Shown here piece by piece: positions 28,231 to 37,302 of a stretch of DNA of 64,000 nt (position 1 is the stretch's first letter; each line of letters begins with the position of its first letter). This DNA is from Chersky-299 sp963749535 (GTDB lineage Bacteria; Actinomycetota; Thermoleophilia; RBG-16-64-13): assembly GCA_963749535.1 (NCBI GenBank), contig CAVVNF010000015.1:26037-90036 (forward strand). Direction: 5' to 3'. Below the pieces are notes generated by a model. It saw only the letters and a program-made list of their open reading frames with translations. It made no database searches and was not told the origin of the DNA. A program made the translations under genes and the position numbers.

Positions 28231-30140
28231 CCGCCGCCTCCCGGAGCGCCAAGATCGACGCGGCGCTCAAAGCCGCGGCGGACAGCAAAGCCTACCTCGC
28301 CGACGACGCCAAGACCGAGATCCGCATCTGCGCCGGCACCGCCTGCCACGCTTCGGGCCGGGTGGCCCTGCGAAAGGCCGTGGAAAAGTCCCTGGCCGAG
28401 CGTGGTCTCACCGACAAGGTGGCCGTGATTGAGACAGGCTGCCATGGCTTCTGCGAAGTTGGGCCGATCCTGGTCGTCCGGCCGCAGGGGATCTTCTATC
28501 CGCGGCTCAAGCCGAAAGATATCGAGGAGATCATCGAGACGAGCATCGTGGGCGACGGTATCGTCGAGCGCTTGCTGTACGAGCATCCTCAGACCGGGGA
28601 GAAGCTTGCCCACGAGAAGGAGATCCCGTTCTACGCGCTTCAAAAGCGGGTCGTGCTCAGTCTGAACGGCAAGATCGACCCCTTCTCCCTCGACGATTAC
28701 CTGGCCCATGGCGGCTACACGGCCCTTGCCAAGGTGCTGAAGGCGGCCGATCCGGAAGCAGTGATAGCAGAGATCGAGAAAAGCGGTCTGCGCGGCCGCG
28801 GCGGCGCAGGCTTTTCCACCGGTAAGAAGTGGCGCTTGTGCCGGGCAAACCCCGGTGAAAAGCACTACATCGTCTGCAACGCGGACGAGGGCGACCCAGG
28901 AGCTTTCATGGATCGCTCGGTGCTCGAGGGCAACCCTCACAGTGTCATCGAGGGGATGATCATCGCCGCGTACGCCATCGGAGCTGGTAACAGTCCTGTC
29001 GAGGGATACGTCTACGTTCGACACGAGTACCCCTTTGCGGTGGAGCGCCTGCGCTGGGCATTGGAGCGGGCGCGCGAGCACAACCTGCTCGGGGAGGACA
29101 TCCTGGGCTCGGGGTTCAGCTTCGATGTGCGCATCAACCAAGGAGCGGGCGCCTTCGTCTGCGGCGAATCGACCGCCCTCACGCTGTCCATCGAAGGGCA
29201 TCGGGGCATGCCGCGCGGCAAGCACATACGCACGGCGGCGCACGGCCTCTGGGGGCAGCCCACCAACCTCAACAACGTGGAGAGCTACGCCAACGTGCCG
29301 TGGATCATTAACCATGGTGCCGAGGACTTCGCGTCGGTGGGCACGCCTACCAGCAAGGGCACGAAGATCTTCTCGCTCACCGGCAAAGTAGTGAACGGCG
29401 GGCTTATCGAGGTACCCATGGGGGCCACGTTGCGCCAGGTGATCTTTGACATCGGCGGCGGGATGATGACGGGCCGAGAGTTCAAGGCCGTGCAGCTAGG
29501 TGGTCCTTCGGGTGGATGTTTGCCTGCCTCGCTGCTCGACGAGCCGATCGACTTCGAGAGCCTGGTAGCAGCCGGCTCCATGATGGGGTCCGGCGGCATG
29601 GTCGTGGTGGACGACACCACCTGCATGGTCGACTTCGCGAAGTTCTTCCTCAAGTTCACCGCCGAGGAGAGCTGTGGCAAGTGCATCCCGTGCCGAGTGG
29701 GGACCACCCGTATGCTCGAGATCCTCGAGCGCATTTCCGCCGGGATGGGCGCTTTGGACGACATCGAGCTGCTGAAGCAGTTGGCAGACGACATCATCGA
29801 AGGCTCGCTGTGCGCTCTGGGCGGTAGTGCCCCCAACCCGGTGCTGTCGACCCTTCGCTACTTCAAGGACGAGGTCGTCGCCCACATCGAACGGGGTTGT
29901 TGCCCGGCAAAGGTGTGCCGGCCTCTTATCCGCTACACCATCGACCAAGACGCCTGCACGGGTTGCCGAGCGTGCGTCGGGGCTTGCCCGGTCGCCGCGA
30001 TCAGCGGCGAGCGCAAGCAGCCCCATGTCATCGACCAGAAGCTTTGCATCAAGTGCGACTCCTGCCGCCAGGTCTGTAAGTTCGACGCCGTCGCGGTGGA
30101 GACAGGCACGCTCGCGCTTGCTGAAGGGAGGAAGCGTTGA
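28227..30140 (+). CDS. NuoF-like NADH/FMN-binding iron-sulfur subunit
   Basis: A 637-residue diaphorase subunit. It has an N-terminal [2Fe-2S] thioredoxin-like domain (CAGTACHASG and CHGFCEVGP). Next is the NuoF core with the NADH site RGRGGAGFSTGKKW and the FMN site CNADEGDPGAFMDR. The 4Fe-4S motif ESCGKCIPCRVGT follows, then two C-terminal ferredoxin motifs (CTGCRACVGACP and CIKCDSCRQVCK). This architecture matches NuoF of NADP-reducing and electron-bifurcating hydrogenases and formate dehydrogenases. It overlaps both neighbours by four bases. Expected to reduce NAD(P)+ with electrons from the pyruvate oxidoreductase modules. Confidence 0.92.
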   Translation: MTAASRSAKIDAALKAAADSKAYLADDAKTEIRICAGTACHASGRVALRKAVEKSLAERGLTDKVAVIETGCHGFCEVGPILVVRPQGIFYPRLKPKDIEEIIETSIVGDGIVERLLYEHPQTGEKLAHEKEIPFYALQKRVVLSLNGKIDPFSLDDYLAHGGYTALAKVLKAADPEAVIAEIEKSGLRGRGGAGFSTGKKWRLCRANPGEKHYIVCNADEGDPGAFMDRSVLEGNPHSVIEGMIIAAYAIGAGNSPVEGYVYVRHEYPFAVERLRWALERAREHNLLGEDILGSGFSFDVRINQGAGAFVCGESTALTLSIEGHRGMPRGKHIRTAAHGLWGQPTNLNNVESYANVPWIINHGAEDFASVGTPTSKGTKIFSLTGKVVNGGLIEVPMGATLRQVIFDIGGGMMTGREFKAVQLGGPSGGCLPASLLDEPIDFESLVAAGSMMGSGGMVVVDDTTCMVDFAKFFLKFTAEESCGKCIPCRVGTTRMLEILERISAGMGALDDIELLKQLADDIIEGSLCALGGSAPNPVLSTLRYFKDEVVAHIERGCCPAKVCRPLIRYTIDQDACTGCRACVGACPVAAISGERKQPHVIDQKLCIKCDSCRQVCKFDAVAVETGTLALAEGRKR

Positions 30141-33100
30141 GCCCGATAACCAAGACTGCCTTGAAGCTCACCATCAATGGGCAGGACGTCCATGCCCAAC
30201 CGGGCGAGACGGTGCTCGAAGTCGCGCGCCGAGAAGGCATCGACATTCCCGCGCTGTGTCATGAAGCCGGCGCCGCGGCCTGGGGCGCCTGCCGCCTCTG
30301 CTTGGTGGAGGTCGAGGGCATCGACAAGCTGCAAGCGGCCTGCACCACGTGGGTCACCGAGGGTTTGGTCGTAAGGACCAATACGCCCCGCGTGCGTGCC
30401 CGACGCGAAAGCTACCTGAAGATGTACCTTTCCGACCACAATGCGTACTGTGAGGCCCCGTGCGCGCACGCGTGCCCGACTCACATCGACATCCCCGCCT
30501 ACATGGCTGCTTTGGCCGCCGGCGACGCTACAGGCGCCGCCGAGATCGTCCGGGAAGAGCTGCCGTTCGCTGGCATTCTCGGCCGGATATGTCCCCGTTA
30601 CTGCGAACCGGTCTGCCGGCGTGGCGACGTGGACGAGCCCATCGCCATCTGCGCGCTCCATCGGGCTGCTGCCGACTACAGCGAGCACAAGCCTGGTGGC
30701 CGGAGCGCCCACCGGCAAGCGGGTGGCCATCATCGGCGCCGGCCCGGCTGGGCTTGCCGCGGCTTGGTTCCTCACCAAAAGCGGGCATCAGGCGACGCTT
30801 TACGATGCTCATCAGAAGCCGGGGGCGCGCTGCGCTACAGCATCCCGGAGTTCCGTTTGCCGGAGAAGGTAGTCGACCAGGACCTGCAGCCACTGTGGGA
30901 CGCCGGCGTACGCTTCGTGGGCGATTCTGAGCTCGGCTACGAGGTCGATCCTGCGAGATTATTCGACGCGGGCTTCGACGCGGTCATCATCAGCATCGGC
31001 ACCACGGACGACCCTGCACGCAGCTTGCCGGGCCGCAAGGCGGCCTTGGGTGGCCTCGAGATGCTCGAGCGCATCCGGGAAGGGCGCGTGGTCAACTTGG
31101 GCGACCAGGTGGTGGTCATCGGCGACGGCATCACTGCTGTCGATGTTGCGCGTACCGCTCTCCGGCGCGGCGCGAAGAAGGTCGTGGTCATCGCCGAGCA
31201 TCAGGCCGACGACTTTCCTGCGGGGTCGCGTGATCTCGCGGCTGCTCTTGAGGAGGGGGTCAGGTTCGAGTTCGGGGCTCTCGCCAAGAGTGTGAACAGT
31301 ACGGCTGGGGTCGCACAAAGCGTGGAGTGCGTCCGCGTCAATCGTGACAAGAACAAGACCACTGAGGTCGCGGGCTCCGACTTCGAAGTGACCGGGGCCA
31401 CTGTGATCGTTGCCGCCGGTCCTGCGGCGGGACAGAGCGACGATACCAAGTACCGCTCACCGGCTGGGGAAGTGCGCCTACGCGCCAACTTCTACACAGG
31501 ACGCACGTCTGAAAAGGGTGTCTTTGCTGCTGGAGACGCCACCACCGGTGCCCGGTCGGTCATCCATGCCGTGGCTGGCGGCAAGCGGACCGCCCTCGCG
31601 GTCGATGCCTGGCTGTGCGGGCGAGATCTGCCAGAGCTTGAGGAAAGACTTGTAGCCTTCGGCGAGCTGCCGTACCTCGACCAGCTCAAGGATGCCGGTA
31701 AGCTCGGAGGCCTCGGGCAACGCTTGGCTCAGCGGTCCCCGGTCTGGCTCAAGATGGGTGCCACCGCAGAAGCGGCTCCTCGCGCCTCGATGCCCAAGGT
31801 GGGCCGAGCGAAGCGCCTCTCCGCCACAGATATCGAGGTGGAGAAAGGCCTCAGCCTGGCCGCAGCGCAAGCAGAAGCTGAGCGTTGTCTGCAGTGTGTG
31901 TGCCCGAGCTTGGGCGCGTGCGAACTGCAGAGGCTCGGGGTGGATTACAGCATCACCGCCAACGAGCTCGTGACGCAGAATAGCCGCATACGGGTTGTGC
32001 AGCCTCAGCACGAGCATCCTTTCATCAGGCGCGACATGGACCGTTGCATCGCGTGCGGCCGCTGCATCCGGGTGTGCCGCGACGTCGCCGGCCCAGCATG
32101 CTACGACTTCACCGGGCGCGGCTTCACCATGAACGTCGACACTCCGTACAGCGAGCCATTACAGCTCGCCGACTGCATAACCTGCGGCCGCTGCGTCACC
32201 ACGTGCCCCACCGGCGCACTCACGTTCAACGAGCGCGCTCTGAGCTCGTACCGGGTGGATGAGAGCCGCTGCATCATGTGCAGAGAGTGCGTCAAAGTCT
32301 GTCCGGTCGAGGCCATCAAGGAGACCAACCACTTCGAGGACTCGCGCCGCAAATGGCACGAACTGGTGGCACAGGGCAGTCAGCTGGCCGGCGGTCACCG
32401 CATGTGCGCCGGATGCGGCGCGCCGACCGTGGTCAGGCAAGTGCTCATGGGCACCAGCGACCCGGTAGTGGTCAGCGTGGCCACCGGCTGTCTCGAGGTG
32501 AGCACCACTATCTACCCGTACACCTCCTGGAAGGGCAGCTACATCCACACCGCGTTCGAGAATGCGGCCGCCACCCTCAGCGGCGTCGAGACGGCCTTCC
32601 GCGCCCTCAAGAAGAAGGGCCAGATCGAGGAGAACGTCAAGTTCATCGCGTTCGGAGGGGACGGCAGCACCTATGACATAGGACTGCAGTCGCTCTCGGG
32701 AGCCATGGAGCGCGGCCACAGCATGCTCTATGTCTGCTACGACAACGGTGCCTACATGAACACCGGCTTCCAACGGTCGGGTGCCACGCCGCAGGGGGCG
32801 TGGACCACGACGAGCCCGGTGGGCAAAGCGGCGGCCGGCAAGTTGCAGAACCGCAAGAACCTCACCGAGATCATGATCGCCCACGGCCTTCCTTATGCGG
32901 CCCAGGCTTCGCCTCACGACCCGCGCGATCTTGTGCGCAAGGCCGCGAAAGCCCTGGCCATCGATGGCCCCACGTTCCTGAACGTCCTCTCGCCCTGCCC
33001 TCGCGGTTGGCGCTCGGATGGCGCTGAGAGCATCGATCTCGCCCGGGAAGCCGTCAATGCTTGTTACTGGCCGTTGTTTGAAGTCGAGGATGGCGTGTAT

Positions 33101-33319
33101 CACCTCACCTACCGTCCGCATCACAAACTGCCGCTCATCCCCTGGCTGAAGCGTCAAGGCCGTTTCGCCCACCTCTTCAAGCCGGCGAATGAGCACGTGC
33201 TTCTCGGCCTGGAAGCCTGGGTCGATGAAGAATGGGATCGGATATTGCGCAAGTGCGGCGAGCCGAGTGAGGCCGACTGGCAGGAACACCTGCAGGCGAG
33301 TGGCTGCCTTCTGCGCTGA
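30137..33319 (+). CDS. Fusion: NuoG-type Fe-S domain, GltD-type flavoprotein, ferredoxins and PorB
   Basis: A chain of about 1060 residues joining normally separate parts. Residues 1-90 are a NuoG-like [2Fe-2S] domain (CHEAG, then GACRLCLVEVEG). About 95-530 is a GltD/NfnB-like region with CPTHIDIPAYM, the FAD loop GAGPAGLAAAW and a second dinucleotide loop VVVIGDGITAVDVA. About 580-745 carries NuoG-like and ferredoxin clusters (CIACGRCIRVC, CITCGRCVTTCP, CIMCRECVKVCP). About 755-1060 is the thiamine-binding PorB domain (MCAGCGAPTVV, GDGSTYDIGLQS, YDNGAYMNTG). The FAD loop is in another frame between about 30697 and 30824, so two compensating indels are likely. Confidence 0.88.
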   Translation: MSPITKTALKLTINGQDVHAQPGETVLEVARREGIDIPALCHEAGAAAWGACRLCLVEVEGIDKLQAACTTWVTEGLVVRTNTPRVRARRESYLKMYLSDHNAYCEAPCAHACPTHIDIPAYMAALAAGDATGAAEIVREELPFAGILGRICPRYCEPVCRRGDVDEPIAICALHRAAADYSEHKPGGRSAHRQAGGHHRRRPGWACRGLVPHQKRASGDALRCSSEAGGALRYSIPEFRLPEKVVDQDLQPLWDAGVRFVGDSELGYEVDPARLFDAGFDAVIISIGTTDDPARSLPGRKAALGGLEMLERIREGRVVNLGDQVVVIGDGITAVDVARTALRRGAKKVVVIAEHQADDFPAGSRDLAAALEEGVRFEFGALAKSVNSTAGVAQSVECVRVNRDKNKTTEVAGSDFEVTGATVIVAAGPAAGQSDDTKYRSPAGEVRLRANFYTGRTSEKGVFAAGDATTGARSVIHAVAGGKRTALAVDAWLCGRDLPELEERLVAFGELPYLDQLKDAGKLGGLGQRLAQRSPVWLKMGATAEAAPRASMPKVGRAKRLSATDIEVEKGLSLAAAQAEAERCLQCVCPSLGACELQRLGVDYSITANELVTQNSRIRVVQPQHEHPFIRRDMDRCIACGRCIRVCRDVAGPACYDFTGRGFTMNVDTPYSEPLQLADCITCGRCVTTCPTGALTFNERALSSYRVDESRCIMCRECVKVCPVEAIKETNHFEDSRRKWHELVAQGSQLAGGHRMCAGCGAPTVVRQVLMGTSDPVVVSVATGCLEVSTTIYPYTSWKGSYIHTAFENAAATLSGVETAFRALKKKGQIEENVKFIAFGGDGSTYDIGLQSLSGAMERGHSMLYVCYDNGAYMNTGFQRSGATPQGAWTTTSPVGKAAAGKLQNRKNLTEIMIAHGLPYAAQASPHDPRDLVRKAAKALAIDGPTFLNVLSPCPRGWRSDGAESIDLAREAVNACYWPLFEVEDGVYHLTYRPHHKLPLIPWLKRQGRFAHLFKPANEHVLLGLEAWVDEEWDRILRKCGEPSEADWQEHLQASGCLLR

Positions 33320-33370
33320 GAAGGCCGGGCCCCGTCGCGGGAGTACCGCGGTTCCGACATAGTAAGTTCT

Positions 33371-33397
33371 CCGGGCGGTCGCAAGCGGGCCGCCCGG
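33371..33397 (+). terminator. Hairpin terminator after the pyruvate oxidoreductase operon
   Basis: The arms CCGGGCGG and CCGCCCGG form an 8-bp GC stem with an 11-base loop, followed by CTTCTT. It lies 52 bp after the fusion gene stop. Confidence 0.65.
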
Positions 33398-33434
33398 CTT
33401 CTTCCCGGGGTCGGTATCAGCGATTGCCACCCGG

Positions 33435-33443
33435 TGCTATAAT
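33435..33443 (+). promoter_or_regulatory. Extended -10 promoter upstream of the TPP riboswitch
   Basis: TGCTATAAT is a full extended -10 element. It lies about 20 bp before the riboswitch begins, so the transcript would start just upstream of the aptamer. No good -35 box is seen, which is acceptable for extended -10 promoters. Confidence 0.65.
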
Positions 33444-33462
33444 CCGGTCACTTTTACATACC

Positions 33463-33549
33463 TTGCTAGGGGAGCGCTTAGCTGAGAGTGTGGCGATGCC
33501 ACAGACCCTGCGAACCTGATCTGGGTAATGCCAGCGAAGGGAAGTAACG
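33463..33549 (+). promoter_or_regulatory. TPP (THI-box) riboswitch
   Basis: The conserved thiamine pyrophosphate aptamer is complete. It has the 5' part AGGGGAGC, the pyrimidine-sensing segment GCTGAGA, a small variable hairpin (GTGGC/GCCAC), ACCCT, GAACCTGATC, then TGGGTAATGCCAGCG and the closing AAGGGAAG. It controls the following thiamine genes, probably by masking the ribosome binding site or terminating transcription in the 95-bp region before the thiN start. Confidence 0.96.
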
Positions 33550-33642
33550 GTGAGTCGTTCCGGCCTCAGCCCTTGAGATAGGGCGCCGCCGGCCTCCTTT
33601 CTCCAAGAGCTTCGCGCCCCTTGCTTGCCTCGGGAGGGAAGG

Positions 33643-34281
33643 TTGCGCGCAATCGTCGTCGCCGGCTCGAGTCTCGATGTTGTGCCCGGCCCCGAAGCCT
33701 TGACAGGGTCCGACCTGCTGGTCGCCGTGGACGGAGGGGCCGATGTGCTCCAACGTCTGGGGCTCCGCCCGGACGTGCTGATCGGGGACATGGATTCGGT
33801 CAGCGAATCCACGCGTCTCGTCGCGGAGCGCGGGGGAGTGGAGATGGTGTTGCTCCCCACCGCCAAGGATGAGACCGATGCTGAGGCTGCCTTGCGGCTC
33901 GTAGTCGGCCGAGGGGCCATGCAGGTGACGGTCTACGGGGCGCTGGGTGGCCCTCGGCTGGACCACCTGCTGGGCAACCTGTTCCTCCTGGCGGCGGACT
34001 GGCTCAAAGGAGCACAGGTCCGTCTGGTCGATGGCCGGCACGAGGCGTTCTTGGCTCACGGCGATGTCACGGTGATGGGGCGGGCGGGCGACACTCTGTC
34101 GCTGCTCCCCCTGACTCCTACCGTGCTGCAGGTTGCCACCGCGGGCCTTGAATACCCGCTGAAGTCCGAAACCCTGATCCAGGCCGCGACTCGCGGTGTG
34201 AGCAACGTCATGACGGGTGCCACGGCCCGGGTCACCCACGGCGACGGCGCGCTGCTCGTCGTCCACTATCAAGAGAGGTAG
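33643..34281 (+). CDS. thiN: Thiamine pyrophosphokinase
   Basis: Converts thiamine to thiamine pyrophosphate using ATP. The 212-residue protein shows VAVDGGADVL, the metal-binding GDMDSVSE, KDETDAEAALR and GPRLDHLLGNLFLL, the family signatures. Start: TTG at 33643, right after GGGAGGGAAGG; an in-frame TTG at 33625 is possible but would include the ribosome binding site in the coding sequence. First gene under the TPP riboswitch. Confidence 0.93.
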   Translation: MRAIVVAGSSLDVVPGPEALTGSDLLVAVDGGADVLQRLGLRPDVLIGDMDSVSESTRLVAERGGVEMVLLPTAKDETDAEAALRLVVGRGAMQVTVYGALGGPRLDHLLGNLFLLAADWLKGAQVRLVDGRHEAFLAHGDVTVMGRAGDTLSLLPLTPTVLQVATAGLEYPLKSETLIQAATRGVSNVMTGATARVTHGDGALLVVHYQER

Positions 34282-34287
34282 ATAGCA

Positions 34288-34698
34288 ATGGCTCAAGAAT
34301 GTCCCAGCGATGATGCCGGCGGCCGCCCCGGCGCGTCGACTCCCCGCGACAACGCGCAGACTCCGGCCGGCGTCCCCGGCTATATGGACGCGGCCGTCAC
34401 GGCATGTCAATTCTCGGTCTATCCGCTCCGCCAAGACGACATAGACCGGCCTGTCCAGGCTGCGATCGCCGCGGTGGCCGCGGAGGACGTGACCGTCCGG
34501 GTGGGTAATTTGAGCACCCTGTTCGTGGGTGAGGAAGCGCCGGTCTTTGCCGCGTTGCGGGCTGCCTTCCGCGCGGTGCAGTCGCACGGTCCGGCAGTGA
34601 TGACGGCCACTCTCACCGCGGGCATGCCCACCGACGAACTCGTGCGGCAGATACAGCGCGAAGTGGTGGGCACCGCCACGGGCGCCGAAAGGGTTTAG
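34288..34698 (+). CDS. ykoF: YkoF-like thiamine/HMP-binding protein
   Basis: A 136-residue protein with a single YkoF-type ferredoxin-like domain (about residues 33-130: TACQFSVYPLRQDDID, then VRVGNLSTLFVGEE). Bacillus YkoF has two such repeats and binds thiamine or its pyrimidine part, assisting the YkoEDC transporter. Residues 1-30 are low complexity. It lies between thiN and ykoE in the riboswitch-controlled operon. Confidence 0.85.
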   Translation: MAQECPSDDAGGRPGASTPRDNAQTPAGVPGYMDAAVTACQFSVYPLRQDDIDRPVQAAIAAVAAEDVTVRVGNLSTLFVGEEAPVFAALRAAFRAVQSHGPAVMTATLTAGMPTDELVRQIQREVVGTATGAERV

Positions 34699-34704
34699 CC
34701 GATC

Positions 34705-35457
34705 ATGCCGTGGCGCCGCGACACCGTCATACAGCTGCCCAGGCCGCAGCTCCCGGGGGACACGTCCACGGGCGGTTCGGCGGGCGATTCGAGAGGCGGT
34801 CCATCAGGCGGTCCCGCAGGCGGTCTCCGAGGCGGTCAGGCAGGCGGTCAGGGAGGCGGCTCCGGGCTGACTCGAGGGCTCTTCGCCAAGTGGTCTACCC
34901 GCGACATCGTGGTGGCTGCGGTGCTGGCCGTGGTGGTGGGCGTGATCTTCTGGGGATGGGACCTTGCCTACTCCAGCTTCTTCGCGCTCATCCCGTTTCC
35001 GTTCTCGTACGCCATCAACGGGATGTGGATGGTGGGTGGTCTGCTGGTGCCGTTCATCGTGCGGAGGCCGGGGGCTGCGTTACTGGGCGAACTTGTCGCG
35101 GCGTTCGTCAGCATGGCCCTGGGCCAGCAGTGGGGGATCCTCGTGATGGCCAGCGGGCTCGCGCAGGGTTTGGGCGCGGAGCTAGTGTTCGCCGGCTTCC
35201 GCTGGAAGAGGTTCGACGGCGTCTCGCTCTACCTGGCCGCGCTTGGAGCCCAGTTCTTCGGATTCATCCTGGACACCTTCGTATACACGTACTACAAGCA
35301 ATACTCCTGGGGTCTCATCGGCCTGGGGATGATAATCGCGCTCGTGAGCTCCTTGATCCTCGGCGGGCTGCTGTCTCAGCTGCTCGGTGGGGCCATGGCC
35401 CGGACGGGAGTCTTGAGCGGACTGGCGATCTCCCGGGAGCGGGTCAAGAGGGTGTGA
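34705..35457 (+). CDS. ykoE: ECF transporter S component YkoE (thiamine/HMP)
   Basis: The substrate-binding membrane subunit of an energy-coupling-factor importer for the thiamine pyrimidine moiety. After a Gly-rich cytoplasmic tail (about residues 20-55, a run of GG-containing triplets), five to six membrane helices follow, starting at DIVVAAVLAVVVGVIFWGWD. Conserved features include PFPFSYAINGMWMVGGLL and LGQQWGIL. The Gly-rich tail, encoded by degenerate short repeats, is unusual for YkoE. Its stop overlaps the proposed ykoD start. Confidence 0.88.
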   Translation: MPWRRDTVIQLPRPQLPGDTSTGGSAGDSRGGPSGGPAGGLRGGQAGGQGGGSGLTRGLFAKWSTRDIVVAAVLAVVVGVIFWGWDLAYSSFFALIPFPFSYAINGMWMVGGLLVPFIVRRPGAALLGELVAAFVSMALGQQWGILVMASGLAQGLGAELVFAGFRWKRFDGVSLYLAALGAQFFGFILDTFVYTYYKQYSWGLIGLGMIIALVSSLILGGLLSQLLGGAMARTGVLSGLAISRERVKRV

Positions 35458-37300
35458 CACGCCGGATCTTGCCCCAAGTGTCTCTGCCGCCGGGCTGACC
35501 TTCAGGTACCCCACCCGGCTGCTGCCGGCCCTCGAGGATCTCACCTTCGATATCAGGGAGGGCGAGACAGTCCTGGTGCTGGGGCCGAGCGGCTCCGGCA
35601 AGAGCACTCTCACCCTCTGCCTCGACGGCCTGATCCCGCACCTCATAGAAGGCGAGTACACCGGTGAAGTGGTCGTCGCCGGACTGATTGCGGGAAGCAC
35701 GCCGGTGCGCCTCCTCACGCAGGAAGCCGGACTCGTGTTCCAGGACCCCGAGTCCCAGTTCTGCACGCTCACGGTGGAAGACGAGGTCGCTTTCGGGCCG
35801 GAGAACCTGGGCTGGCCGGTCGAGCGGATCGAATCGGTCATCGATAAGGCGCTGGCGATGATGGGCTTGAAAGGTTTTCGGCGCCGAAGGCTGTCCGGGC
35901 TGTCCGGAGGGGAGAAACAGCGCGTTGCGCTGGCCGCTGTGCTTGCCATGGGCCCCCGCGTCCTCGTCCTGGACGAACCCTCGGCGAACCTCGATCCGGG
36001 GGCGACCGCAGAGCTGTTCTCGGTGCTCAAAGAGTTGTCTCGGGCCCGGAGACATACCATCGTCATCATCGAGCACAAGCTGGACGAGATCATCGACTGG
36101 GTGGACAGCGTCCTCGTGCTGGGTGCAGACGGACACCTGGTCTTCAGAGGCGATCCTTCAGCGGCTTTCTACGAGCGCGCGGATGACTTGGCCAAGCTCG
36201 GTGTTTGGCAACCCCAGACCGCGGGGCTGGTGAGGGCTTTGGTGGAGAAGGGGTGGGAGGTGCCGGGACGTCCGCTCGACGTGGACGGCACCATCTCGGC
36301 TCTGGTGAGTACTCCCGGGCTTGTCGATCGCCTGCGCGAGAGGAGTCTGCCCCCTGGTGGAGAGAATGCCGTCGCCGGCCCGTCGGGAGGGCCGATCCTG
36401 CGCACACGCGCGCTGAGCTTTAGCTATCCTGATGGGACTCCGGCGTTGACGGACATCTTGGTCGATGTCGCCAAGGGAAGCTTCGTGGCTGTGCTGGGGG
36501 TCAACGGCGCCGGAAAGACCACGCTGGCCTCGCTTTTGTCGGGTGTCTTGAGGCCGCCGCGAGGTTCTGTGCTTCTCGACGGCGAGGATGTCGCAGGCCT
36601 GAGCGCTCAGTCGCTCAGCGGTCGGGTAGGACACGTCTTTCAGAATCCGGAGTACCAGTTCATCACTGACACCGTTTGGGGCGAGTTGGCCTTCAGCCTG
36701 GTGCCGCGCGCTGGGCACCGCAAGGCGGGCAGGCTTTCTCCGGAGCAAGAAGCCCGGGTGGAGGCATGGTTGGATCGTCTCGGTCTTCTTGGTCTGGCAG
36801 AGGCCAACCCATTCACTCTCAGCCAAGGTCAGAAACGTCGGCTGAGCGTGGCCGCGATGCTGATCCGGGGCCAGGATGTGCTCATCCTCGACGAGCCCAC
36901 GCTGGGCCAGGACGAGTTGCAGGCAACCCGGTTGATGGCCATGATGGCGACGCTTCAGCGCGAGGGCAAGACTGTGATAATGGTCACCCACGACATGCGA
37001 CTCGTCTCCGAGAATGCCGATGCGCTGGTCGTGCTTGGTGAAGGTCGCGTGCTGTATCAGGGGGAGCCGGGCGCATACTTCGCCGACCCGGGACTGGTGA
37101 AACGCTGCGGGCTAGCCGTGCCGGTTCTCGGCCGGATGGCGGCCGAGATGCAACGTGACCACGGTGTGTCCGCCCGGCTGAATACCCTGGCCGCGATCCT
37201 GAGTGCGGCGGGATCAGCGATGGCGAGCGGCCCCGCCACGACCGCCGGCCCGGCCGGAGGCGCGGCCGCCGCGGCTCGGCAAACTGTCGGGGAGTTCTGA
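35454..37300 (+). CDS. ykoD: ECF transporter duplicated ATPase YkoD, probable frameshift at the start
   Basis: Two fused ABC ATPase domains energise the importer. Domain 1 (Walker A GPSGSGKST; signature LSGGEKQRVA; Walker B LVLDEPSANLD) and domain 2 (GVNGAGKTT; LSQGQKRRLS; LILDEPTLGQD) are complete. The open frame has its first normal start at GTG 35576, but that falls just before Walker A. In-frame conserved sequence upstream (SAAGLTFRYP, then LPALEDLTFDI) shows the protein starts earlier. The GTG at 35454, overlapping the ykoE stop, becomes the start if one base is missing near 35457. A 40-residue Ala/Gly-rich tail ends the protein. Confidence 0.88.
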
Positions 37301-37302
37301 CG

